NCBI GenBank assembly: GCA_035310125.1
Contig: DATGEP010000271.1
Location: 1 to 45,212, forward strand
Direction of reading: 5' to 3'
From: DATGEP01 sp035310125
Lineage (GTDB): Bacteria; Chloroflexota; Ktedonobacteria; Ktedonobacterales; JADMIN01
Length of the DNA: 45,212 nucleotides
Below are positions 28,319 to 35,542 of the stretch, one piece after another. The translations under genes were made by a program, and so were the position numbers. Every line of letters begins with the position of its first letter. Position 1 is the stretch's first letter. The notes under the pieces were generated by a model, which ran no database searches, was not told the origin of the DNA, and worked only from the letters and a program-made list of their open reading frames with translations.

Positions 28319-29071
28319 CTATCGGCGCCTGACACGTTTGTTCGCTTCTCGCCAGGTTAAATCTCGCTCGTCTGCATCGCCGGCTTCGTCAGCGTTTGGT
28401 GTCCTGGCGGGCTGTGGGGTCTCTGGGGGACGTTCCGTGGCGCTGATCCCGTTGAAGAAGATGCGGCTGATATGTTTGACGACCTCATCGAGCGACATCC
28501 CCTCACGCTCAGCCGCATACTGGTAGTTGCGCGGATTCAGCAGGCCCCCAAACACGCCCACCACTACGGATACCGGGAGCGTTGGATCGAGCTCGCCCCT
28601 CTCTTGACCCTCTTTGATGACGGCGGCGACACGCCTCATCGGCTCCTCCCACACCGCGGTAAACATCTCCCGCCTATCAGCCATGTAGGTGTGGAACTCC
28701 GGACTGCGAAACATCGAGCTAACCACGCCAAAGAGCTGGGAATTGCGCCGGTTCGCCATGCCGCTGTAGCTCAGTTTGAGCAGCGCCTCCAGCTTTTCGC
28801 GGGGCGGCAGTGGTTGATCGAGCGTGTCATCCAGCGTGCTCACAAACGCCCGCAAGCCGCGCTGGAGCAGTGCGAACACGAGGTCTTCCTTACTGGCGAA
28901 GTGCAGATAGACCGTGCCCTTCGAGATACCTACGCGCGAGGCGATATCCTCCATCGAGGTCTCGTAGTAGCCTTTCTCGATCAGAAGCTCTTCCGCCGCC
29001 CGCAAAATAAGCTGCTCCCGCTCCTGTCGTTGCCGTTCTTTGAGTGATAATGGAGGTGTGGTTGCTGCCAT
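28319..29071 (-). CDS. TetR family transcriptional regulator of the ABC exporter operon
   Basis: A 250-residue repressor-type regulator. The DNA-binding domain is residues about 15-62 (ILRAAEELLIEKGYYETSME, then IASRVGISKGTVYLHFASKE with the helix-turn-helix). The ligand domain (about 75-200) is of the YfiR/FadR-like size; the last 35 residues are Pro/Arg-rich and probably disordered. The ATG at 29071 is chosen for AGGGAAGG seven bases upstream. It is the first gene of the exporter operon, and a TGACT palindrome upstream is its likely binding site, so it probably represses itself and the exporter and is released by a transported compound. Confidence 0.92.
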   Translation of the reverse strand: MAATTPPLSLKERQRQEREQLILRAAEELLIEKGYYETSMEDIASRVGISKGTVYLHFASKEDLVFALLQRGLRAFVSTLDDTLDQPLPPREKLEALLKLSYSGMANRRNSQLFGVVSSMFRSPEFHTYMADRREMFTAVWEEPMRRVAAVIKEGQERGELDPTLPVSVVVGVFGGLLNPRNYQYAAEREGMSLDEVVKHISRIFFNGISATERPPETPQPARTPNADEAGDADERDLTWREANKRVRRR

Positions 29072-29134
29072 CACATCGCCTTCCCTCTCGCCTCTCACCG
29101 CACGACTCGCATGTCATGTTTTGGTCAGCAAGGA

Positions 29135-29175
29135 TGACTAATGACCAGTGAGGCGTTTATTTGACTTGCCAGTCA
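29135..29175. promoter_or_regulatory. TetR operator candidate
   Basis: TGACT-TGCC-AGTCA at 29162-29175 is a perfect 5-bp inverted repeat about 90 bases before the tetR-like start. A second, imperfect copy (TGACT, seven bases, AGTGA) lies at 29135-29151, and TGGTCA/TGACCA arms flank 29122-29147. TetR regulators of this class commonly bind TGACT-type palindromes; no clean -35/-10 pair was found beside it. Confidence 0.5.
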
Positions 29176-29702
29176 CAACTCTATCGCGCGAGTCATACAT
29201 CTGTCAAGAGCGAATGCTGCGAAGCCATAGCGCTCTGCCATCTCCCGCCCATAACCGCGACCGCCGCGCCATATGTGTGCGTCTCCGCTATCCCCGCTCC
29301 CACCCATAGACGTGTCCGCTTCTGGCCGCTTCTGCCTGCATATGTCCGTCGCCATGTCCGTTCCTGTGTGCTACGCTCAACCCGATGTACCGCGATCCTC
29401 CGCGGCGAAAGGGGAGCGCCCATGCGCTATGAGATTCCGGCAGAATCGGCAACCCAATATGAGATTCCGGCAGATTCGGCAACCGGCGCTGCCGCCTTGG
29501 CGTACCTCATATTCCGGCAAAAACGACAACCCAATATAAGATTCCGGCAGAATCGGCAACCGATCTCCAGCCGGCATCCGAGGGATACTGCGCGCAGCGC
29601 ACAGGCGAAAGATGGACGGAGCCCCCTAGGCGCGGGTTCACCCGCCGGCTGGCTGAGAGCCGAACCACCGTGGGCACGATGAGGAACAGACAGGCAGAAG
29701 TG
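29176..29702. other. gene-free stretch with a repeat cluster
   Basis: Between the operator region and the SPW gene there is no credible gene. Open frames across it are Arg/Pro-rich and lack ribosome sites. The only structured element is the 30-base-period repeat at 29431-29561. Confidence 0.5.
29431..29561. repeat. four copies of a 30-bp-period repeat in two pairs
   Basis: Copies start at 29431, 29461, 29508 and 29538. The core ATTCCGGCAGAATCGGCAAC is exact or nearly so in copies 1, 2 and 4 and more diverged in copy 3; CCAATAT links copy 1 to 2 and copy 3 to 4. Within a pair the period is exactly 30 bases, and 23 bases of unrelated sequence separate the pairs. Each good copy contains GATTC-CGGCA-GAATC, a small inverted repeat. 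There are no spacers, so it is not a CRISPR array. Confidence 0.75.
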
Positions 29703-30095
29703 TCACTGTGTACGCATCATCTGCGCAACCATCGAGAAGATCCCATGCGGAAAGCGTACCGCCAGCAGCGCAAGCCAGCCTCCGCCCGTTCGCTGTCGCG
29801 TGCGCCCCGGAAGAACAGTCTGGATCGTAAGCGCGATACCCACCAGCTCTTCGTTCGCCAGTGGAACGCCGGAATGGACATGCAAAAACCACGGAGCCAG
29901 CATCAGCCACAATACTGGCAACAATCCCACAAAGCGAAAACTGCGAGTCACGTCCCGCAGCGATACCACCCCGATGACAATCACAACGGGGCCAACGACA
30001 TGTGCGGTCGTATACGGCGCACCGTTGAAGTGCAGAACATATGGCGACACCATCAGCCATACGCCCAGCGCGACAGTACACACCCGTCTCAGCAT
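29703..30095 (-). CDS. SPW-repeat membrane protein
   Basis: A 130-residue membrane protein with two copies of the SPW-type motif (LMVSPYVLHF and LMLAPWFLHV), each ending a hydrophobic helix and followed by another helix, giving about four membrane segments in residues 1-100. The basic C-terminal 25 residues are cytoplasmic or disordered. The family's function is unknown. It is the third gene of an SDR-VKOR-SPW operon, 24 bases after the VKOR gene; this gene combination recurs in soil bacteria (from memory, not checked). GAAAGAGA lies upstream of the ATG. Confidence 0.8.
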   Translation of the reverse strand: MLRRVCTVALGVWLMVSPYVLHFNGAPYTTAHVVGPVVIVIGVVSLRDVTRSFRFVGLLPVLWLMLAPWFLHVHSGVPLANEELVGIALTIQTVLPGRTRQRTGGGWLALLAVRFPHGIFSMVAQMMRTQ

Positions 30096-30119
30096 AAATG
30101 TCTCTTTCGCGTCCCGTGC

Positions 30120-30719
30120 CTATTCCGCTATCGGCAGAGGAAGTGGCGCCCTGTGCGTCGTGTGCTCGCATGCGCCGTTGCCCCACGCTGCCCGCCAAAC
30201 CGCCCCGAGCGCGCCGGTATCCCCGTACACGCGCGTCAGATATTGCAGCGCTGGCAGCGCCTCGCCAACGCCCAGGCCAAAGATGAGGGTCGAGATGCTG
30301 GCCGAGAACAGGCAGACGGTGCACCAATGCCGCACCAGCACCCCCATCGTAATTGTCAGCAACACACTCACTGTCGCCATTGCCGTAATGATCGCGCAGA
30401 ACACCAGCACCAGCCACGGCGCCCGCCGCCAGCGGTCGGCGCCGCCCAGCGCCCCGAACAACATGTCACAGAAGTAGCCGATCAGCCCCAGCAGCCCGTC
30501 CGGGAACGGCAGTATGCGCGACACCACCGAATGCGTAACCAGATAGCTGCTCTGGCTGCCAAAAAACGGATCCCACAGGTGCGGAACGATACCAAGCTGA
30601 TAGAAGCCCGTGTAAAATGCCGCCGCAAATCCCAGCGCCGCCAGTCCTACCAGCGGCAGCCGGTCGCGCCATGCGCAGGGGTTATAGCTCCAGCCCGGCG
30701 GCAGTGCGTGTTCCATCAT
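30120..30719 (-). CDS. vitamin K epoxide reductase (VKOR) family membrane protein lacking loop cysteines
   Basis: A 199-residue four- to five-helix membrane protein of the VKOR fold. Helices are about residues 22-42, 74-92, 101-125 and 132-156. The redox motif is WCTVCL (Cys133-x-x-Cys136) at the start of the last core helix. Canonical bacterial VKORs that drive DsbA-type disulfide formation also carry a cysteine pair in the first periplasmic loop; here the loop (about 43-72, QLGIVPHLWDPFFG to SVVSRILPFPDG) has none. Cys15, Cys84, Cys108 and a C-terminal Cys remain. It may thus use another electron route. The gene starts 12 bases after the SDR stop. Confidence 0.85.
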   Translation of the reverse strand: MMEHALPPGWSYNPCAWRDRLPLVGLAALGFAAAFYTGFYQLGIVPHLWDPFFGSQSSYLVTHSVVSRILPFPDGLLGLIGYFCDMLFGALGGADRWRRAPWLVLVFCAIITAMATVSVLLTITMGVLVRHWCTVCLFSASISTLIFGLGVGEALPALQYLTRVYGDTGALGAVWRAAWGNGACEHTTHRAPLPLPIAE

Positions 30720-30731
30720 GTCCGCTCGTTC

Positions 30732-31766
30732 CTACCGCGACCTGCCAAACAGCGCAAATCCCGCGAGCGCTGCCAGCCCTGCTCCCGCCGCAGCGACCCC
30801 CGCACCCGCCAGTGTCAGCGCCCGTGTATGTTCCGCGGCCCACACCTCATAGCTTCGTTCCACCGCGCGCCTGTCGAAGGCCCCATGCGCGCCATAATCC
30901 ACCTCGGCGTCCACTGGGTGCCAGAGGTTGTCCGGCTGATTCTCGTCCCGTGCTCCGTCATACTGCTGGCTGTCATATCCGGTACGGCCCAGGTAATGAT
31001 CCCCAAGTCCAGGGAAGAATTTATTGCCGGTGATGACAACCGCCGTGGACCCTCCCACGTACATCTCGCGCTTGTTCGGATGATGCGTAAGCCAGTAAAT
31101 AGCCTGCGCGGGCAACTCCGGCTGATAAATGGGCGGCACGGGCTGCGCCTTGCGCGGCAGTTTGCTTCGCACCCACGTGAACTGCGGCGTGTTCACAGCC
31201 GGCAGCTGCGGCATCAAAATCTTCACGTGGCTCTTGTCGTGGTACAACTCACACCGCACCGACTCCGTGAACCCCTGTATCGCATGCTTGGCGCCGCAAT
31301 ACGCCGACTGAAGGGGAATGCCGCGATATGCCAACGCCGACCCAACATTGACAATGACACCTCGGTCGCGCGGCTTCATGCGTTTGAGCGCCGCCATCGT
31401 TCCATACACAAACCCAAGATACGCTACCTCAGTCACGCGCTTGTACTCATCCGGCGTAATGCGCGTGAACGGCGCGAATACCGAGGTGAAGGCGACATTT
31501 ACCCAAACATCTATCGGTCCGAGCGCCTGCTCCACCCGCTCGGCGGCGGCTTCCACGGCGTTGGCATCCGCCACATCCATCGGAATCATGATAGCCTTGC
31601 CACCGAGCCGCTCGACATCCCGCATGGCCCCTTCCAGGCCCGCTCTCCCGCGTGCGATCAGCCCAATGTGCGCGCCATGCCGCGCGAACTCTTGAGCCGT
31701 CGCGCGCCCGATACCGCCGGACGCGCCCGTGATGACGACAACCTCTGGCCGCTGCGGAGACTTCAT
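30732..31766 (-). CDS. short-chain dehydrogenase/reductase with C-terminal membrane anchor
   Basis: A 344-residue SDR. Cofactor loop TGASGGIG is residues 13-20, the NVGSA block and the catalytic SAYCGAKHA (Tyr-x-x-x-Lys) follow, so the classical active site is complete; NADP preference is suggested by Arg residues after strand 2 (ARGRAGL). After the Rossmann domain (about 250 residues) comes a 95-residue extension with YGAHGAFDRRAVERSYEVWA and a final Ala/Gly-rich hydrophobic helix (about 320-340), probably anchoring it in the membrane. A GGAGG lies 12 bases before the ATG. First gene of the operon with VKOR and SPW proteins; substrate unknown. Confidence 0.88.
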   Translation of the reverse strand: MKSPQRPEVVVITGASGGIGRATAQEFARHGAHIGLIARGRAGLEGAMRDVERLGGKAIMIPMDVADANAVEAAAERVEQALGPIDVWVNVAFTSVFAPFTRITPDEYKRVTEVAYLGFVYGTMAALKRMKPRDRGVIVNVGSALAYRGIPLQSAYCGAKHAIQGFTESVRCELYHDKSHVKILMPQLPAVNTPQFTWVRSKLPRKAQPVPPIYQPELPAQAIYWLTHHPNKREMYVGGSTAVVITGNKFFPGLGDHYLGRTGYDSQQYDGARDENQPDNLWHPVDAEVDYGAHGAFDRRAVERSYEVWAAEHTRALTLAGAGVAAAGAGLAALAGFALFGRSR

Positions 31767-31901
31767 AAACGTTTTGCAACCTCCATATTGATATGTCTCG
31801 TATATCGCGTGGGTGCCCACGCCCCGTTTCCCTCAGGGCATGCAAGTGCGGTGCCAGCGCTGCCATCCCACGCCAGCCTTCACCTGGGAGCTACACTGTC
31901 C

Positions 31902-32903
31902 TCACCGCGCCGGTGGTCGCCGCAGCGCCAGCGAGAGGTACGGAGTCAGGGTAATGCCCGTCACCCACTTCAACGGCTTCAGCAAGCGGTACACCACCCA
32001 CTTCGCCGTGCTTCGTCCGTTCGCCTTATTGGCGGCATACCAGATGTCAATGCGGTCGCGCATACCCAGGTAACGCGGTTTCAGCAGGATCGCTTTCTCG
32101 CCGCATTCCTCGCGGATGATACGCATAATCTCCCGCTCGGTGCCGCCCCGTGTGCCGCGACGCAGCAGCGTCTCCCACGGCTCGTCGCGTGCGACCCTCC
32201 TGGCAAAGCGCCGTGCGCACGCGAGCGCCAGGCGATCTGGCAAATAATTGATCAGCGGCAGCATCGTGGTATGTGTCTCCACTGGAAAGTAGCGGTGAGG
32301 CGTCTGGTCCAGAATGACCACACCGCCAGGTTTCAACACCGACCACACCTGCGGAAAGACCTTGCGTCGCTCATGAGGGAGCAAGTGCTCCCACACCGCG
32401 CTCAGCATCACCACATCGAACGTACCAATGCCATCAGGCAGATGGTCCCCATCTGGCGACTCGATAAACGTCGCGTTGAGTGTCCGATAGAACTCAGCAC
32501 GCATCCGCGCGATGGTAAGCAATTGACCTTCCAGCTCGACACCAACGAACGTAGCATTGGGCAGCATCCGCGCGAGGATCATCGTAGACGCCCCGCTGCC
32601 ACAGCCGAAGTCCAGAACGCGCTTGCCATCGAGCTCCGCTTCCTCGAAGTACGACAGAATATCATACTTGAGAAAGCTCTGGACGTAAGCTGGCGCCTCG
32701 TCACGCTTGATCTCGTCGCACAGATACGCCGGCCCCTTGACCTCCAGGATCCTTTCGATGAGGGGCAGTGGATAGCTCGTCTCCCACACGCGGCTGGGTA
32801 TGAAGAGGGATGGGTCGGCCGGCGTCACCGCAATGCGCCGCTTCCCGCTGGGCAGCTCTTCAATGGTAACGCTGGCTGCCGGCTGCGTGAGTGTCGTGAC
32901 CAC
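31902..32903 (-). CDS. class I SAM-dependent methyltransferase, glycan-region type
   Basis: A 333-residue methyltransferase. Motif I is VLDFGCGSGASTMILARMLP (about residues 95-114), the acidic residue after strand 2 is in FVGVELEGQ, and FDVVMLSAVWEHLLPHERR and LKPGGVVILDQTPHRYFPVE are motifs II and III regions. The long C-terminal part (about 110 residues) with HTTMLPLINYLPD is typical of methyltransferases found in polysaccharide clusters. The start is GTG with AAGGAG nine bases upstream. It is preceded by a promoter with a long leader and flanked by the SDR operon (downstream) and corA (upstream). Confidence 0.85.
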   Translation of the reverse strand: MVTTLTQPAASVTIEELPSGKRRIAVTPADPSLFIPSRVWETSYPLPLIERILEVKGPAYLCDEIKRDEAPAYVQSFLKYDILSYFEEAELDGKRVLDFGCGSGASTMILARMLPNATFVGVELEGQLLTIARMRAEFYRTLNATFIESPDGDHLPDGIGTFDVVMLSAVWEHLLPHERRKVFPQVWSVLKPGGVVILDQTPHRYFPVETHTTMLPLINYLPDRLALACARRFARRVARDEPWETLLRRGTRGGTEREIMRIIREECGEKAILLKPRYLGMRDRIDIWYAANKANGRSTAKWVVYRLLKPLKWVTGITLTPYLSLALRRPPAR

Positions 32904-32951
32904 GGCGTGGTGCTCCTTCTTTCGCTATGCCTACTCAGGGCGTCGTAAAAC

Positions 32952-33020
32952 CGCGACCGAGACACCCACACACCGCAGCCGGAGACTACCCTGGTGCATG
33001 CATACTCGCCATCGGTCGCG
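32952..33020 (-). promoter_or_regulatory. inverted repeat in the methyltransferase leader
   Basis: Leftward, CGCGACCGA (33020-33012) is followed 51 bases later by TCGGTCGCG (32960-32952) and then GTTTTACG. Lying between a promoter and the GTG at 32903, it could be an attenuator-like fold or a structured leader; the T-run is only four bases. Confidence 0.3.
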
Positions 33021-33092
33021 ACCAATCGGGTCGAGCTCGTCCTCGCCTGGCATAGCCATCCGCGCTCGCTTAGCCGACCATCCTGTTTGCGC

Positions 33093-33121
33093 ATTCTACC
33101 ATACACATCTAGCGAGTCCAA
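33093..33121 (-). promoter_or_regulatory. promoter of the methyltransferase gene at 31.9-32.9 kb
   Basis: Leftward: -35 TTGGAC (33121-33116), 17-base spacer, -10 TAGAAT (33098-33093). Transcription would start near 33086, leaving a leader of about 185 bases. Confidence 0.45.
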
Positions 33122-33151
33122 TCCGCCCTGCGTCCAGGCCCAGCCGCGCTC

Positions 33152-34195
33152 CTACAGCCAGTCCTTGCGCTTGAAATACCAGATCTGCGCCACCGTGATG
33201 AGCGCCATCGCGGCCAGCACGACAAAGAACGCGGAGCCATTATCGTGCTCAACCTGCGGCAGATGTCCGAAATTCTGCCCGAAGACACCCGTAATGAAGG
33301 TAATCGGCATGAAGATGGTGGCGATGATCGTAAGCTGTTTCATCACGGCGTTGAGACGGTTGGAGACAGTGGTAAGGTACACGTCAAGCAGCCCGCTCAT
33401 CAAGTCGCGATACGAGTCCAGCACCTCGAACACGCGCACCAAATGGTCGTGTACGTCGGCGAAGAGTGGCTCCGCCTCACGGGGAATGGTCTCGCCCGTG
33501 CGAGTAATGAGCGCGTTCGCCACCTCCACCTGTGGGCTGATGACCCGCCGCATCTGGGCCAGCGAGCGCTTCATCCGAAAAATACGCGCCTGAACTTCAT
33601 TGGAGGTGTCTCGCACGGTGACATTCTCCAGATCGTCTATCATGTCGTCCAGGTCGTCAAGCACAGGAAAGTAGCTATCCACCAGGGCATCCATCACGGC
33701 ATACAAGAGATACGCCGCGCCGCGCTGCATCTCATTCTCGTCGGTTTTGCCGGTCCGCACGGCATCCCAGAGTCTCTTGAGCCACGGCATTTCGGCCTCG
33801 TGAACGGTGACAAGAAAATTCGCGCCAAAGATAATGTCAAGCTTGGGAGTAACGGCGGTCTGCGCGGCGGTATCGAACGTCATACCATGCGCGACGAGAT
33901 GGAAGTACTCCTTTCCCTGGACAAGTTTGGCGCGTTCCTGCTGATCGCGGACGGAGTCGAGGGTGATACGAGACAACGCACACGTCGTCGCCAGCATATT
34001 CATTGACGCGTTGACATCCTCAGCGATGTCAATCCAAAACAGCGCGCCAGGCTCGGTTCTCGCGGCTCGCAGTGCGGCCGGGGCCGCATCCGTTCGTAGC
34101 TTATCGTTCTGCCAGAGAAGGGTATGCTGCATGGGTGTTTGCGCTTTCTCTTCCGTTATCAACCGTTCCAACGCGGGCATCTGTATAGCTCGCAT
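33152..34195 (-). CDS. corA: CorA-family divalent cation transporter with GQN in place of GMN
   Basis: A 347-residue CorA/MIT-superfamily channel, forming pentamers that let Mg2+ or other divalent ions into the cell. The long cytoplasmic alpha/beta N-terminal domain and stalk helix (ending VYLTTVSNRLNAVMKQLTII) are followed by two C-terminal helices. Helix 1 ends in FITGVFGQNFGHLP, so the selectivity motif GMN reads GQN. The tail KRKDWL is the usual basic end. Start is uncertain: the ATG at 34195 has no clear ribosome site, and the ATG at 34132 would remove 21 residues. Divergent from the DUF421 gene, with 51 bases between starts. Confidence 0.9.
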   Translation of the reverse strand: MRAIQMPALERLITEEKAQTPMQHTLLWQNDKLRTDAAPAALRAARTEPGALFWIDIAEDVNASMNMLATTCALSRITLDSVRDQQERAKLVQGKEYFHLVAHGMTFDTAAQTAVTPKLDIIFGANFLVTVHEAEMPWLKRLWDAVRTGKTDENEMQRGAAYLLYAVMDALVDSYFPVLDDLDDMIDDLENVTVRDTSNEVQARIFRMKRSLAQMRRVISPQVEVANALITRTGETIPREAEPLFADVHDHLVRVFEVLDSYRDLMSGLLDVYLTTVSNRLNAVMKQLTIIATIFMPITFITGVFGQNFGHLPQVEHDNGSAFFVVLAAMALITVAQIWYFKRKDWL

Positions 34196-34246
34196 GTTAT
34201 CATGCCAACCAGTTTGAGCATATGCGTCAGATGGAGGAACTCTACC

Positions 34247-34774
34247 ATGCGCGAACTCATCACACTCGGCACACCGCCGCTGGTTATCATTCTGCGCTGT
34301 ATCGTCATCTACCTGTTTTTGTTGGTTGCGCTACGCCTCACCGGTAAGCGCCAGCTTGGCCAGTTCACACCCTTCGATTTCGCGATTTTGCTCATCGTCT
34401 CCAATGCGGTACAAAACGCGATGATCGGTCCTGATACCTCGCTCATCGGCGGCATGATCGGCGCGGCGACGCTCTTCGGGCTAAACTATCTGCTCTCCGC
34501 GCTCTCCGCGCGCTTCAGCATCTTCGGCCGCGAGCTGCTGGGCGAGCCGACGCTGCTTGTGGACGATGGTCACCTCATCACAGAGAACTTGCGGCGTGAG
34601 CGCATTGACCCTGACGACGTGCTGATGGCGATGCGTGAGCATGGTGTAGACAGCCTGACGAGTGTCAAACACGCGATTCTTGAGACCGACGGTTCCATCA
34701 GCATCGTCTCTGCGGACACACCAGTAACGCGCACGAAGCGCCGGGTCCGTGGGCGGGGGCATCGAATCATGTGA
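34247..34774 (+). CDS. DUF421/YetF-family membrane protein
   Basis: A 175-residue protein of the UPF0702/YetF family. Three hydrophobic helices (about residues 8-30, 43-60 and 66-85) with the family block LVALRLTGKRQLGQFTPFDF are followed by the conserved C-terminal cytoplasmic domain: FGRELLGEPTLLVDDGHLI, LRRERIDPDDVLMAMREHGV and KHAILETDGSISIV. The family's function is not established. GGAGG nine bases before the ATG sets the start and excludes the upstream in-frame ATG. It is alone on the plus strand beside the receiver-domain gene. Confidence 0.9.
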   Translation: MRELITLGTPPLVIILRCIVIYLFLLVALRLTGKRQLGQFTPFDFAILLIVSNAVQNAMIGPDTSLIGGMIGAATLFGLNYLLSALSARFSIFGRELLGEPTLLVDDGHLITENLRRERIDPDDVLMAMREHGVDSLTSVKHAILETDGSISIVSADTPVTRTKRRVRGRGHRIM

Positions 34775-34942
34775 GAAACAGACCGCGCGATGTTGTTCAT
34801 GGCACAGTCATTGCACTGATGGAGCTTCGAGTAAGTTTCAGGTGCGATACCTACCTCATGGAGTGATCGCACATCCATGCGCTAGAGCAATCGTGAAGCG
34901 GCAGAGAGTAGATCCAGTGTAGGATAAGATCGGCACGTTTGC

Positions 34943-35542
34943 ATGACAACATCGTACACGGAATCAGCGTCCAAAGCCTCGCGCGAGACGCCGGAGAAAC
35001 AGTCTGAACTCTCGTTCAGCGGCCCAGCGCAACACAAGACACCCATATGGAAAAGCTGGCATTCCCGTGTGGTTGGCAAGGCCAGGCGAGAGACGCCGGC
35101 AGCACGGGCGACGGTGCTCGTGGTGGATGATGAAGCCAGCATCACCTCACTGCTGGATGAGCTGTTGGAGAGCGCCGGCTATCGCGTCCTGGTTGCGAAC
35201 ACGGGGCAGGCCGCGTTGGCCCTGGCGCGCACTGTGCGTCCCACGCTCATCCTGACGGATTGCATGATGCCCGGCATTGATGGACCTGAGCTCGCCCGGC
35301 GGCTACGCGGCAGTCCAGACACCACCACCATCCCCGTTGTCATGATGAGCAGCATTCGCCCCAGGCTCGTTCCGCGTGAGAATCTCGCGGAGTTACGAGC
35401 ACCAGAGGAACGCATCATACGAAACGTCAAACGCGGCGTGTATCTGGCTACCGTAGGCGATCTTCGCCTGCTGTTCGTTGAAAAGCCGTTTGATCTGGAT
35501 ACCGTGCTCGATGTGGTACAATTGGCGACAGGAGATCACTGA
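34943..35542 (+). CDS. single-domain response regulator with an insertion before beta-5
   Basis: A 199-residue protein: a 55-residue disordered N-terminus and one receiver domain. The acid pocket is Asp62-Asp63 (VLVVDDE), the phospho-acceptor Asp106 (LILTDCMMPGIDG), the switch Ser136/Ser137 (VVMMSS) and the conserved Lys181 (VEKPF). Ser to Lys spans 45 residues against about 22 in CheY-type domains, so about 20 residues (within RPRLVPRENLAELRAPEE and following) are inserted around alpha-4. There is no output domain. No ribosome site precedes the ATG, so the true start may lie downstream. Its stop directly abuts the stop of the convergent glycosyltransferase gene. Confidence 0.8.
   Translation: MTTSYTESASKASRETPEKQSELSFSGPAQHKTPIWKSWHSRVVGKARRETPAARATVLVVDDEASITSLLDELLESAGYRVLVANTGQAALALARTVRPTLILTDCMMPGIDGPELARRLRGSPDTTTIPVVMMSSIRPRLVPRENLAELRAPEERIIRNVKRGVYLATVGDLRLLFVEKPFDLDTVLDVVQLATGDH

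Noticed and set aside
29431..29561. Possible CRISPR array
   Set aside because: Repeats have 30-base periodicity with no unique spacers, only four copies, and no cas genes are near.
29670..32948. A 1092-codon open frame on the plus strand across the SDR-VKOR-SPW region
   Set aside because: It lies antisense to four well-supported leftward genes, is rich in Arg, His, Gln and Pro as antisense frames of GC-rich genes are, has no ribosome site and shows no protein motif.
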